DNA of 64,000 nt, taken from positions 1,116,001 through 1,180,000 of the forward strand of contig CAVXHQ010000003.1 of NCBI GenBank assembly GCA_963761735.1. Direction: 5' to 3'. Both the position numbers and the translations under genes were made by a program. The DNA is from CAVXHQ01 sp963761735. GTDB taxonomy: Bacteria > Pseudomonadota > Alphaproteobacteria > Rhodobacterales > Rhodobacteraceae. Under the pieces are notes generated by a model that was given only the letters and a program-made list of their open reading frames with translations, was not told where the DNA came from and made no database searches. Shown piece by piece: positions 53,274 through 61,638 of the stretch; the first letter of the stretch is position 1, and each line of letters starts with the position of its first letter.

Positions 53274-55457
53274 TCAGAACCCGAAAAGACCGGCCTCGTC
53301 GATGGCGCGGCGCAGGAAGGATTCGCGGTCGGCCTCGGGCGTCCAGCCCAGCGTTTCCTTGGGTTTGCGGTTGTCGAACGGCGACAGATGGCCGCGCGAC
53401 AGCCAGTCGGCCCGGCTGGCGCGCACCGCGTCCCGGCGCCCCTGGACAAAGCGTTTGAGGGCCCATTTGATCTCGCCCGCAAGCCACATGTTCGTCAGGT
53501 TGCCGCCCGACACCCGTATCCGTGCGCCCAGCCGATGATGAATGGCATCGAAATAATCGCGCCCCGTCAGCATCCGCTCGCCGATGAGGTTGAAACTCGT
53601 TCCCAGCGCCGCAGGGTCCGCCGCCATGCGGATCAGCCCGTCGGAGACATCGTCCGAGAGCACGAAGGGCAGGATGTTGCGCCCGTCGCCCCAGAGTTTC
53701 ACCGCCCCCGCCCCGTGCCAGCGCCCGATGCCCCAGTGTTGCAGCGGCCCGCCAGGGCCGACGACGATGCCGGGCCGCGCAATGGTCAGCGGCAGGCCCC
53801 GTTCGGCGTGCAGGGCCATCAGGCGGGCCTCGCATTCCGCCTTGGACCGGGCGTAGACGTTGCGCGCGTCGATGGCTCCGAACCCGGTGCTTTCGGTGAT
53901 TTTTCGCACTCTGCGCGACATGTCGTAGGACGCGATCGTGCCTGTGTAGACGAGGCGATTTACCTGCGCCGCGAGTGCCGCCTGTCCGATGCGCACCGCC
54001 GTGCCCACATCGTTTTCAAGGGCCTCTTCCCACGAGGTATCGACGGATTTGGCAAGGTTGTAGACCGTGTCCATGCCTTTCATCGCCTCGGTCAGGGCGT
54101 CGGCATCGCGCAGGGACACCGGCACGGTTTCCACACGGTCGCCGATATCGGCGAACGGCCCGGTGCGCCCCCGGCTGACGACCCGCACGTCCTGGCCCCG
54201 CGCGACCAGCGTGCGGGTCAGGTTGCGACCGATGAACCCGGTGCCGCCGATGACCATCGCGCGCGGCCTGGGCGTGCCGGTGGCGACAAAGGGCGCGGGT
54301 ATGTCCGGCATCAGGGCAATCGTCGCATCGAGCGCCGCCATCACGGCCTGCGCCGACGTCGCGTCGAACCGGGTATCGAGGGGGCGCCCCTGTGTCACCG
54401 CGTCGGCAAAGGCGCGCGACATCCGCCTGAAGCTCAGGCCGTAGGGCGATTTGCGGTTCAGCGACAGGGTTTGCCGTACCGCGTTCACGGCCCCTTCGCG
54501 CAGGTGCGCCCAGGCCTGCGCCAGTTCTGCCTTGAGGGGGTTGAGCACGAGATCGGCGGTGTTGTCGCTGCGGACCGCAAGGACGTCCGCGGCGAAATCC
54601 AGATGCGCCCGCGCCGTGGATCCGCGCAGGGTGATGGACCGGTCGTCGGTCGTCTCGACGGTGGTAAGCACGATCGTGATTTCGGTAATCTCCGCGCGCT
54701 CCTGAACGGTCGGCCCGGTCAGCATGGAAGGCATCGGGCGCGAGCGCGCGAGGATGCGCCACGTCTGATGCCGCAACCCGCCGCCCGACAGTTCGACGGG
54801 ATGGCCCAGATCGAGAGACAGGATATCCAGCGGCCCGAACAGATCCACTGCAAACGAAAACGGATGGGCGCCAAGCTCGAGCAGCAGGTTGCGCGGCTCT
54901 CGCAGCAGCCAAAGCCCGAACGGGCCCGAGCGCAGCGGGGCCAGCGGCAAACACCAGCAGACCTCGGCGGTGGCGACGCGGCCCAGCAGGCCCGCGTCCT
55001 TCATCACCTTCAGCCGCTCGAATCCCGGCGTTCCGAGAAAGTTGTGGCCGGCGGCGAAATGCCGGTTCGCGTCCTGCGCGGCGGCGGCGATCTGCGCCGT
55101 CTCGGCGGTATTCAGCGCCACGGGTTTTTCCACGAGGACATGCAGCCCGGCGGCGAGGGCCTGTTTGGCGAGGTCCGCGTGGAATTGCGGCGGCGTCAGG
55201 ATATAGACCGCATCGCAGACGCCCGCGGCGATCAGATCGTCGAGCGAGGCGAAATCCCGCGCGCCCGCAGGTGCCGCGAGGGCGCTGGCGGCTGCGTGAT
55301 CGGGATCGACGACCGCCGTCAGCCGCGCGTTCGGCGTGGCGGCAATCGCGTCGGCGTGCCAGGCGGCGATATAGCCCGCGCCGACGATGCCTGTGCGCAT
55401 CGGACCCGAAACGGGCGGCGGCGGCGAGACGATGTGGTCGATACGATCAGGCAACAT
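53274..55457 (-). CDS. Fusion of Gfo/Idh/MocA oxidoreductase and NAD-dependent epimerase/dehydratase
   Basis: 727 residues from ATG 55457. Residues ~20-385 are a Gfo/Idh/MocA oxidoreductase: TGIVGAGYIAAWHADAIAAT and the catalytic-lysine motif VEKPVALNT near 108. Residues 401-727 are an extended SDR: MVIGGTGFIGRNLTRTLVAR, VYTGTIASYDMS, and NVYARSKAE with Tyr-x3-Lys near 534-538. No frameshift or internal start separates the halves. Such pairs work in nucleotide-sugar modification (oxidation, epimerisation or reduction). It is the last gene of the operon starting at 59803, which also holds a separate MocA gene and a separate epimerase gene. Substrate unknown. Confidence 0.88.
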   Translation of the reverse strand: MLPDRIDHIVSPPPPVSGPMRTGIVGAGYIAAWHADAIAATPNARLTAVVDPDHAAASALAAPAGARDFASLDDLIAAGVCDAVYILTPPQFHADLAKQALAAGLHVLVEKPVALNTAETAQIAAAAQDANRHFAAGHNFLGTPGFERLKVMKDAGLLGRVATAEVCWCLPLAPLRSGPFGLWLLREPRNLLLELGAHPFSFAVDLFGPLDILSLDLGHPVELSGGGLRHQTWRILARSRPMPSMLTGPTVQERAEITEITIVLTTVETTDDRSITLRGSTARAHLDFAADVLAVRSDNTADLVLNPLKAELAQAWAHLREGAVNAVRQTLSLNRKSPYGLSFRRMSRAFADAVTQGRPLDTRFDATSAQAVMAALDATIALMPDIPAPFVATGTPRPRAMVIGGTGFIGRNLTRTLVARGQDVRVVSRGRTGPFADIGDRVETVPVSLRDADALTEAMKGMDTVYNLAKSVDTSWEEALENDVGTAVRIGQAALAAQVNRLVYTGTIASYDMSRRVRKITESTGFGAIDARNVYARSKAECEARLMALHAERGLPLTIARPGIVVGPGGPLQHWGIGRWHGAGAVKLWGDGRNILPFVLSDDVSDGLIRMAADPAALGTSFNLIGERMLTGRDYFDAIHHRLGARIRVSGGNLTNMWLAGEIKWALKRFVQGRRDAVRASRADWLSRGHLSPFDNRKPKETLGWTPEADRESFLRRAIDEAGLFGF

Positions 55458-55471
55458 AACCAATACTCTAT

Positions 55472-56527
55472 TTATTTATACTCTATGATCTTGGCGGCAA
55501 CACCGCGCTGGCGGCGGATGTAAAACGTCAGCATCCCGAAAAGCTGCGGCAGCTTTGCAAGCGTGTAATAGGCGCCGTGACGCAGCGACTCGCCGGTGGG
55601 CTGACCCCCGCGCTGAAGGCCGCGAACAGTCCGTATCCACGACAGGCCGAACACGAAGAAGATCAGGAACAACTCGATGCGCAGCGACACGACGAACCCG
55701 GTGACGACCAGAACCGGTATCGCCGCGCCATAGAACCACACCCGCCGCCGTTCGGCCACGAAATGGTCCGGGTGCATGCCGCCGACCTCGGCAAAGCCGT
55801 GGCCGGTGCGCAGATTGCGCCGCCACCACTGGCCAAACCGCAGCATCGCGGCATCGTGCACCGTCATTCGCAGCGGCAGACGCCAGACGCGGTGTCCCGC
55901 CGCGCGGACCCGCAGGCAGAATTCCTCATCCTCCGACGCGATGACGCCCGCGTTGAACCCGCCGACCGCGCGGAACACCGGGGCCCGCACCATCATGTCG
56001 CCGCCGCAGGACCGGATATCGCCCGCCGGGCGGTGCCATTCGATGTCGCACATCTCGTTGTAGACGCTGGCCGAGCGGTGGATTTCCTCGCGCCATCCGG
56101 TGACGATGCCCCATTCGGGCTGCGCATCGAGGGTTGCCGCCGCCTCGGCGACAAAGCCCGCGACCACGCCGCAATCGCCGTCGACGAACTGTACATAGTG
56201 CGCGCCGCCCAAGGCCTCGACGGCGTCGAACCCGGCGTTGCGTCCGCGCGCGGCGGTGAACGGCACGTCGGGATCGAGTTCCACGACATGCACGCCCATC
56301 GCGCGGGCGGCCTCGACGGATCCATCGGCAGAGCCGCTGTCGACATAGACGATTTTGTCGACTTCGCCGTGCAGCGAGGTCAGGCAGCGGATCAGGCGCG
56401 CGCCTTCGTTGCGGCCGATGGCGACGGCTGCGATGCGGACGGGGCGGGGGCCGACGGGGGCGGGCCCGACGGGGAGGTAACTGGCGGGGAGGTGACTGGC
56501 GGGGTCGCCGTGGACCGGGGTGGTCAT
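55472..56527 (-). CDS. Glycosyltransferase family 2 with C-terminal membrane segments
   Basis: ATG 56527 overlaps the stop of the upstream GT4 gene (ATGA), giving 351 residues; the frame extending further upstream is an out-of-frame reading of that GT4 gene. GT2 core: VRIAAVAIGRNEGARLIRCL, YVDSGSADGSVEAARAMG, YVQFVDGDCGV with the metal-binding acidic motif, and IASEDEEFCLRVRAAG. Two hydrophobic stretches (FYGAAIPVLVVTGFVVSL, IELFLIFFVFGLSWI) anchor it to the membrane. Part of the 59803-53274 operon. Confidence 0.88.
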   Translation of the reverse strand: MTTPVHGDPASHLPASYLPVGPAPVGPRPVRIAAVAIGRNEGARLIRCLTSLHGEVDKIVYVDSGSADGSVEAARAMGVHVVELDPDVPFTAARGRNAGFDAVEALGGAHYVQFVDGDCGVVAGFVAEAAATLDAQPEWGIVTGWREEIHRSASVYNEMCDIEWHRPAGDIRSCGGDMMVRAPVFRAVGGFNAGVIASEDEEFCLRVRAAGHRVWRLPLRMTVHDAAMLRFGQWWRRNLRTGHGFAEVGGMHPDHFVAERRRVWFYGAAIPVLVVTGFVVSLRIELFLIFFVFGLSWIRTVRGLQRGGQPTGESLRHGAYYTLAKLPQLFGMLTFYIRRQRGVAAKIIEYK

Positions 56528-57774
56528 GCGGGGTCTCCGGGGCGGACCGCGGGGCGGGTGCCGTGGCCGGCGGCCGGATAGGCGCACAGCAGGATGCCCA
56601 GTCGCGCGGCCTCGCGGGCCGCGTCGAACTCTGCCGCAACGGCCTTGCGGCCCTGCGCGCCCATCTGGGCCGCGTGGTTCAGAACCTCGAGGATCGCGCC
56701 CGACAAGGCGGTCACATCGCCCGGCGGCACGAGGCGGCCCGCCGCGCCGTCCACCACCAGCTCGCCCACGCCGCCGACCTGCGTCGCCACGACCGGACGG
56801 CCCGCGGCCATCGCCTCCATCAGCACGACGGGGACGCCTTCGGCAAAACTTGGCAACACCAGCGCGTCGGCCTGCGCCAGCGCCTGCGCCACGCCCGACT
56901 GGTCGCGATAACCGGTGAAGGTGACGGCAGGCCCAAGGTCGCGCGCCGCAGCCTCGAGGGCCGCGCGGTCCGGCCCGTCGCCCACCAGCGTCAGCGTCAG
57001 ATCGGGCCGCTTCTTGCGGGCGGCACTGAATGCCTCGAGCAGCACCGGCACGCCTTTGACCGCGGCCAGCCGTCCGACGAACAAGAGCCGCGCGCCCGAG
57101 GGCACCGGCGCGTCGGCATAGCGGGCCGGATCGACGCCGCAATGCACGATGTGCAGCTTGTCCCAGTGCGCCGCATCCGAGAACAGCATCGCCTGCGACC
57201 GGCAGAACCGGCTGATGCAGACGACGAAGGCCGCGCGGGCGATCTTGACGTCGAGACGCCAGTGATGCGGCTCGAAGAAGATGTCGGGGCCATGCAGGGT
57301 AAAGCTGTAGGGGATGCCCGACAGCCGCGCGGCCAGCATCGCCACGGTGCAGGATGCCTTGGCAATATGGTTGTGCAGATGCACGACACCGCGCGCGGTC
57401 ATCCGGTCGGCCAGCACGACGGCCTCGGCGAAATAGATCAGGGCGTACAACCGGCCCCGCAGGCCACGCGGCGCCGTCCGCCAGGCCAGCGCGAGGGCAC
57501 CGCACCAGGCGCGCGGATGCCGCAGCGCGCGGAATTGTGCCGCAAGACCGCGCAGGGATTTCAGCGCGGGCAGCACATGAAAGGTTTGCGCCTGTTCTGC
57601 CTTTTGCTCGGGGCCGGTGATATGTTCGGGGCCGGTGCGGCGGATCGAACAGGTCTCGATGTCGAACCCGAGGTCGCGCAGCGCGGCCACCTCGCGCTGA
57701 ATGAAAGTATCGGTGGCGCGGGGATATTCGCCGGTCAGGTAGGCGACAGGACCGGCAAGCGGGTTTGCGGTCAT
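56524..57774 (-). CDS. Glycosyltransferase family 4
   Basis: 416 residues. GT-B features: VAYLTGEYPRATDTFIQREV start, VHLHNHIAKASCTVAMLAAR, SFTLHGPDIFFEPHHW, LLFVGRLAAVKGVPVLLEAF and the E-x7-E motif PSFAEGVPVVLMEAMAAGRP followed by GGVGELVVDG. It resembles colanic-acid WcaL/AmsK-type transferases. It is coupled by ATGA to both the epimerase upstream and the GT2 downstream, and assembles part of the EPS repeat unit. Confidence 0.9.
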   Translation of the reverse strand: MTANPLAGPVAYLTGEYPRATDTFIQREVAALRDLGFDIETCSIRRTGPEHITGPEQKAEQAQTFHVLPALKSLRGLAAQFRALRHPRAWCGALALAWRTAPRGLRGRLYALIYFAEAVVLADRMTARGVVHLHNHIAKASCTVAMLAARLSGIPYSFTLHGPDIFFEPHHWRLDVKIARAAFVVCISRFCRSQAMLFSDAAHWDKLHIVHCGVDPARYADAPVPSGARLLFVGRLAAVKGVPVLLEAFSAARKKRPDLTLTLVGDGPDRAALEAAARDLGPAVTFTGYRDQSGVAQALAQADALVLPSFAEGVPVVLMEAMAAGRPVVATQVGGVGELVVDGAAGRLVPPGDVTALSGAILEVLNHAAQMGAQGRKAVAAEFDAAREAARLGILLCAYPAAGHGTRPAVRPGDPA

Positions 57775-58691
57775 GGCCGGTGCGCCAGTGCGTCGGCCAT
57801 CGCGGCCCCGAACGTCAGGTGCGGCGTCCAGCCGAGGGCCGTCTTGGCGCGTGCATTGTCATAGCGGCGCGGCATCATCCGGGCGCGCAAAACCTCGCGA
57901 CGCAGCAGGCCCGGCGCGCGGGCGGGGGCGATACCGGACAGGGCATCGAGGATTTTCCAGTGCAGCGGCAGGGTGGTGCGTGGCCAGCCGCCCTGCCGCA
58001 ACGCCGCCAGATAGCGCGCCGCATCGGGGCGTTCGTCGTCGAGAATGTTGAGGATCTGTCTGCCGTCGGGTTTCGTGCCCGCCGCCAGCACCAGCGCCGC
58101 GGCGCCGTGGTCGACGTGGCACAGCGGGATCTCGCCTTTGCCGATCCGCACGACAACCGGCCCGGCGGCGGCACCGATGTGCCCGTGCCACGTCCGCCCC
58201 GGCCCCCAGACGGCCCCGATCCGGCAGATCCACACCGGTCCGGCGCCCGCGGCGGCAAATTCCTGCGCCAGCTTGGCACGGGTATAGGCATCGCGGCGTT
58301 GGGGGGCGGGCTCCACCGCGCTCGCCTCGTCGATCAGCCCGTTTTCGGGGCCCGCCGCATAGACCGCCATCGAACCCGCCAGCACCAGGTGCGCGGCGGT
58401 GCCGCCCCTGCTCATCGCGAGGGCCAGCCGTTCGGTGGCGCGCACGGTATCGCGGGCCATGTCCGCGTCGGTGCCGGTCATCGCGGCAGCGGTGTGGATC
58501 ACGGCGTCGACGCCCGTCAGCAGCGGCGCGACATCCATCGACGCAAGATCGCCGCGCACGATCTCGGCCCCTTCCGGTGCATCGCCCGAGCGGACCAGCG
58601 CCCGCACCGACCAGCCTTGCGCGAGGGCGTGGCGCGTGACCGCCCGGCCCAGATAGCCCGCGGCCCCGGTGATCAGAACGCGCCTCACCAC
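57771..58691 (-). CDS. NAD-dependent epimerase/dehydratase family protein
   Basis: 306 residues starting at one of two adjacent GTG codons (58691 or 58688) that overlap the oxidoreductase stop. Extended SDR: VLITGAAGYLGRAVTRHALA, HLVLAGSMAVYAAGP and DAYTRAKLAQE with the catalytic Tyr-x3-Lys near 136-140. It acts on a nucleotide sugar or bound sugar. With the preceding MocA gene it repeats, as two separate proteins, the domain pair fused at 53274-55457. Confidence 0.87.
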   Translation of the reverse strand: MVRRVLITGAAGYLGRAVTRHALAQGWSVRALVRSGDAPEGAEIVRGDLASMDVAPLLTGVDAVIHTAAAMTGTDADMARDTVRATERLALAMSRGGTAAHLVLAGSMAVYAAGPENGLIDEASAVEPAPQRRDAYTRAKLAQEFAAAGAGPVWICRIGAVWGPGRTWHGHIGAAAGPVVVRIGKGEIPLCHVDHGAAALVLAAGTKPDGRQILNILDDERPDAARYLAALRQGGWPRTTLPLHWKILDALSGIAPARAPGLLRREVLRARMMPRRYDNARAKTALGWTPHLTFGAAMADALAHRP

Positions 58692-59803
58692 ACCATCTCC
58701 GGCATCGGATCACAGCCGGTGGTCATCGCCTGCGCCCCCGTGCTGTCGCCCGCATTCTGGATCGCCAGCGTCACCTCGTTGAGGTGCAGCGCGTAATCGC
58801 CCGCCAGACGGCTGTGGCCGCCTGCGGCGATGGCCCGCAGCATCTCGACGGGACCGAGCGCAAAGTTCATCGATGCCGCGCCCCGGCGCCCGGCGCGGGG
58901 ATGCCCGCCGCCGGGATAGCGCAGGCGCCGTCTCAGCGGGCTCTCGAGCAGCCGCCGACGGATCCGCAGGCGGCGCCGCCAGGTGACGGGGGCGCCGTTG
59001 TCCCAGGCGCGCGGCACCTCGAGGACGCCGTTATCGCCGATCACGCGGATCCGGTGATCGTGCGGCGCGGCGATAGAGCAGGTCAGCCGCGCGACCTCGC
59101 CACCGTGAAAGAACAGCACGGCGGTCGAGAAATCGGGGGCGGTGCCGGTCACGCCGCGCTTGTCGGGAATGGTGTGGGCAGAGGCGGCGGTGACGCTGCG
59201 GACGGGCCCGAACATCGCGATCAGCCACGACAGGTAATAGCCCGCGTGTTCCAGAGTGCAGCCGGTCCGGAACTCGTCGGCATAGGGCCACGGCGCGCCG
59301 CTTTCGCTGGCCCAGGCCTCGAGCGGGGCCTGCGGGATGAAGCCGTCGTCGAGCTCGGCATAGATCAGCCGGGTTCGCCCCGCGACGCCGCCCCTTACCG
59401 CCCGCAACAGGCCCTGTGCCGCCTGCCCGAGGACGGAGGCGGGGGCGCTGGCGAGGTTCAGACCCCGGCTGGCCGCCAGCCCGTGCAGGCTGCGCGCCGC
59501 GTCCATCGTCATGGCCAGCGGTTTTTCCGACCAGACGTGCAGGCCCGCATCGAGCAGCGCGCCGGTCGTCGCGAAATGGGCGTGCGGATTGGTCAGGTTC
59601 AGAACGACGCCGTCCGGTGGCGTCGCGTCGATCAGATCGTCGAGGCTGGCGCAGGCGGGCACGTTCCAGTGGGCGGCAAAGGCGGCAAGGCGGGCGGGGT
59701 CGTGATCCCATACGCCCGCCACCCGCACTTGCGGAAACGTCGCGAGAGAGCGCATGTAGAGGTCGGCGACGAACCCGCAGCCCAGAAGGGTAACGCCGGT
59801 CAT
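58685..59803 (-). CDS. Gfo/Idh/MocA-family oxidoreductase
   Basis: 372 residues. N-terminal Rossmann VTLLGCGFVADLYMRSLATF, substrate motif VWSEKPLAMTMDAARSLHG with the catalytic lysine near residue 94, and C-terminal LEHAGYYLSWLIAMFGP. An Arg-rich stretch (RRRLRIRRRLLESPLRRRL) in the C-terminal half is unusual. First gene of a five-gene minus-strand operon (oxidoreductase, epimerase, GT4, GT2, fused oxidoreductase-epimerase). The CATCGGGGG-like repeat just upstream leaves no clear ribosome-binding site. Confidence 0.87.
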   Translation of the reverse strand: MTGVTLLGCGFVADLYMRSLATFPQVRVAGVWDHDPARLAAFAAHWNVPACASLDDLIDATPPDGVVLNLTNPHAHFATTGALLDAGLHVWSEKPLAMTMDAARSLHGLAASRGLNLASAPASVLGQAAQGLLRAVRGGVAGRTRLIYAELDDGFIPQAPLEAWASESGAPWPYADEFRTGCTLEHAGYYLSWLIAMFGPVRSVTAASAHTIPDKRGVTGTAPDFSTAVLFFHGGEVARLTCSIAAPHDHRIRVIGDNGVLEVPRAWDNGAPVTWRRRLRIRRRLLESPLRRRLRYPGGGHPRAGRRGAASMNFALGPVEMLRAIAAGGHSRLAGDYALHLNEVTLAIQNAGDSTGAQAMTTGCDPMPEMVW

Positions 59804-60059
59804 CGGGGGGTCATCGGGCGGCCATCGGGGGCGCTGCGGTGGGGATCGGCATCATCGACATCGGGTCCTTTGGCGCGCAAACCGCGCGTACTCCGGGGGG
59901 GCGCCCGGGCTTTCGCGCCTCACATCATGGAAGCGTGGCAACACTTTGACCGCGCCTGCGAATATCGGCCAGTGCGGCTTTGCAGGCTGCGGGACGGGGG
60001 GCTATGGACGTGGCATTCGGGCCGCATATCGCTTGTTTCACGACAGAATGGGAGGGCCG

Positions 60060-60806
60060 GTGCAGTTTCAGATACGCGATACGACCGTGGCGATCACGGC
60101 CCCGACACGGGCCGCGTTCGATGCCCTTGTGTTGGCGCGGCTGGCGTCGGGGACCGGTTTTGCGGTGGCGACGCTGAACCTCGATCATATCGTGAAACTG
60201 CGCCGGTTGCCCGCCTTCCGGCGCGATTATGCGGCGCAGGATATCGTCACGGCGGACGGCAACCCCATCGTCTGGCTGTCGCGGCTTGCGCGGCGTCCGG
60301 TGGCCCTGTTGCCCGGCGCCGATCTGGTGGTACCGATGGCGCGGATGGCGGCGGCGGCGGGGCGGCCCGTGGCGCTGGTCGGCAGCACGATGGCGAGTCT
60401 GGCGGCGGCGGCAGATGCGCTGACCGGGCAGGTTCCAGGCCTCGTGGTGGCGTTGCAAATCGCGCCGCCGATGGGGTTCGACGCGCAGGGGGACGCCGCG
60501 TCGGCTATCCTGCGCGACCTGAGCGACGCCGATGTGGGCCTTGCGTTTCTGGCCCTGGGCGCGCCACGGCAAGAGGCGTTCGCGGCGCGGGGGCGGGTAC
60601 TGGCACCCGGCGTCGGGTTCGCATCCATCGGTGCGGGGCTCGATTTTCTGGCCGGCGAGCAGAACCGCGCACCGGCCTGGGTGCGGGCGATCGCGATGGA
60701 ATGGCTCTGGCGGATGCTGACCAGTCCGGCGCGTCTTGCGGGCCGCTACGCGCGGTGCGCGGCTATCCTGCCGGGGCTGGTGTGGGCCGCGTGGCGGTCG
60801 CGGTAG
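60060..60806 (+). CDS. WecG/TagA/CpsF-family glycosyltransferase (GT26)
   Basis: GTG 60060 is preferred over upstream starts: GGGAGGG lies at good spacing and VQFQIRDTTVAITAPTRAAF is the usual N-terminus. 248 residues. GT26 landmarks: ATLNLDHIVKLRRLPAFRRD, VTADGNPIVWLSRLARR, the conserved aspartate in LLPGADLV, VGSTMASLAAAAD, and FLALGAPRQEAFAARG. Family members add the second sugar (for example ManNAcA or glucose) to a lipid-linked intermediate. It is monocistronic, divergent from the oxidoreductase operon, and ends at tandem hairpin terminators. Confidence 0.88.
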   Translation: MQFQIRDTTVAITAPTRAAFDALVLARLASGTGFAVATLNLDHIVKLRRLPAFRRDYAAQDIVTADGNPIVWLSRLARRPVALLPGADLVVPMARMAAAAGRPVALVGSTMASLAAAADALTGQVPGLVVALQIAPPMGFDAQGDAASAILRDLSDADVGLAFLALGAPRQEAFAARGRVLAPGVGFASIGAGLDFLAGEQNRAPAWVRAIAMEWLWRMLTSPARLAGRYARCAAILPGLVWAAWRSR

Positions 60807-60829
60807 GCGAACTTTTTGAAAAAGTTCGC
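60807..60829. terminator. Hairpin terminator 1 after the WecG-like gene
   Basis: Perfect 11-bp arms GCGAACTTTTT / AAAAAGTTCGC around a central G, starting right after the stop codon. The T/A-rich arms provide a T-run on either strand, fitting a bidirectional terminator between convergent genes. Confidence 0.7.
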
Positions 60830-60831
60830 GC

Positions 60832-60852
60832 CGAAGTTTTTCAAAAACTTCG
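60832..60852. terminator. Hairpin terminator 2 after the WecG-like gene
   Basis: Perfect 10-bp arms CGAAGTTTTT / AAAAACTTCG around a central C, two bases after hairpin 1. It has the same design as hairpin 2 at 51905-51925. Confidence 0.7.
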
Positions 60853-60879
60853 CGCCCGGTGGCGGCGATGGGGTCTGCG

Positions 60880-61638
60880 TTACAGCCGGCGTGCTGTCTG
60901 CCGCCGCCCGAGGAGCCGGTCCTTGACCCTGCCTTTCAGGCCGCGGGCGGGGGGCAGTTCGCGGTCCTGCTCCCATGTGGTGCCGTTCAGGCTCGCGTCG
61001 TCCCACAGGGCCAGCGCCGCACCCCATTCGGCGGCGACCTTTGGCGGCAATCCGTCGGCGATGCCCATGCCGGTGGCCAGCATGCCGGGCATCCAGTCGG
61101 TGACGACGATGCCCGGGAACCGGTCGCCCAGATCGGCGACCAGCGCGCGCGAAAATATCCGCGCGGCCCCCTTCGAGACGGCATAGGCGGCGCTGGCGGG
61201 CATCGGCGCGATATCGGCAAAGGTCGAGACATTGAGGATCCGCCCGGTTCCGCGTCGCACCATCGGCCCAAGTGCTGCACGGGTGCAGGCGACGGTGCCG
61301 CCCAGATTGACGGCCACGGTTGCCGCGAAACTCTGCGCCGTCTCGTCGAGGATATCGCGGCGCGGATACAGGGCGGCGTTGTTGACGAGGATGTCGGGTG
61401 CGCGCCTCGCAGCGTCCAGCGCGGCGAAGGCGGCCTCGACGGCATCCGCGTCGGCGACATCGACGACGTGCCCGGCAAACAGCGGCCCGGCGAAGGCAGC
61501 GGTTTGCGTCAGCGCATCGGCGCGGCGGGCAAATCCGGTGACATGCACGCCCCGCGCGCAGAGCGCCACGGCCAGCGCGCGGCCAAGGCCGCCGCTCGCG
61601 CCGGTGACGACGGCGTGTTTCGCGGCGTTTTCAGTCAT
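60880..61638 (-). CDS. Short-chain dehydrogenase/reductase
   Basis: 252 residues. Classical SDR: VVTGASGGLGRALAVALCAR cofactor site, LVNNAALYPRR (the NNAG-type motif), RILNVSTFADIAPM with the catalytic serine, and SAAYAVSKGAARIFSRAL with Tyr-x3-Lys near 150. The C-terminus is Arg-rich. It overlaps the GMC oxidoreductase gene by four bases (ATGA) and is the last gene of the operon entering from the right edge. It reduces or oxidises an unknown alcohol or sugar. Confidence 0.88.
   Translation of the reverse strand: MTENAAKHAVVTGASGGLGRALAVALCARGVHVTGFARRADALTQTAAFAGPLFAGHVVDVADADAVEAAFAALDAARRAPDILVNNAALYPRRDILDETAQSFAATVAVNLGGTVACTRAALGPMVRRGTGRILNVSTFADIAPMPASAAYAVSKGAARIFSRALVADLGDRFPGIVVTDWMPGMLATGMGIADGLPPKVAAEWGAALALWDDASLNGTTWEQDRELPPARGLKGRVKDRLLGRRQTARRL

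Noticed and set aside
53220..55523. 767-codon plus-strand frame opposite the MocA-SDR fusion
   Set aside because: Arg/His/Gln-rich shadow; the minus strand has both Rossmann motifs and catalytic residues.
56528..57505. Extension of the GT2 at 55472-56527 into a 677-residue protein
   Set aside because: The extra part is an out-of-frame reading of the GT4 gene and has no domain.
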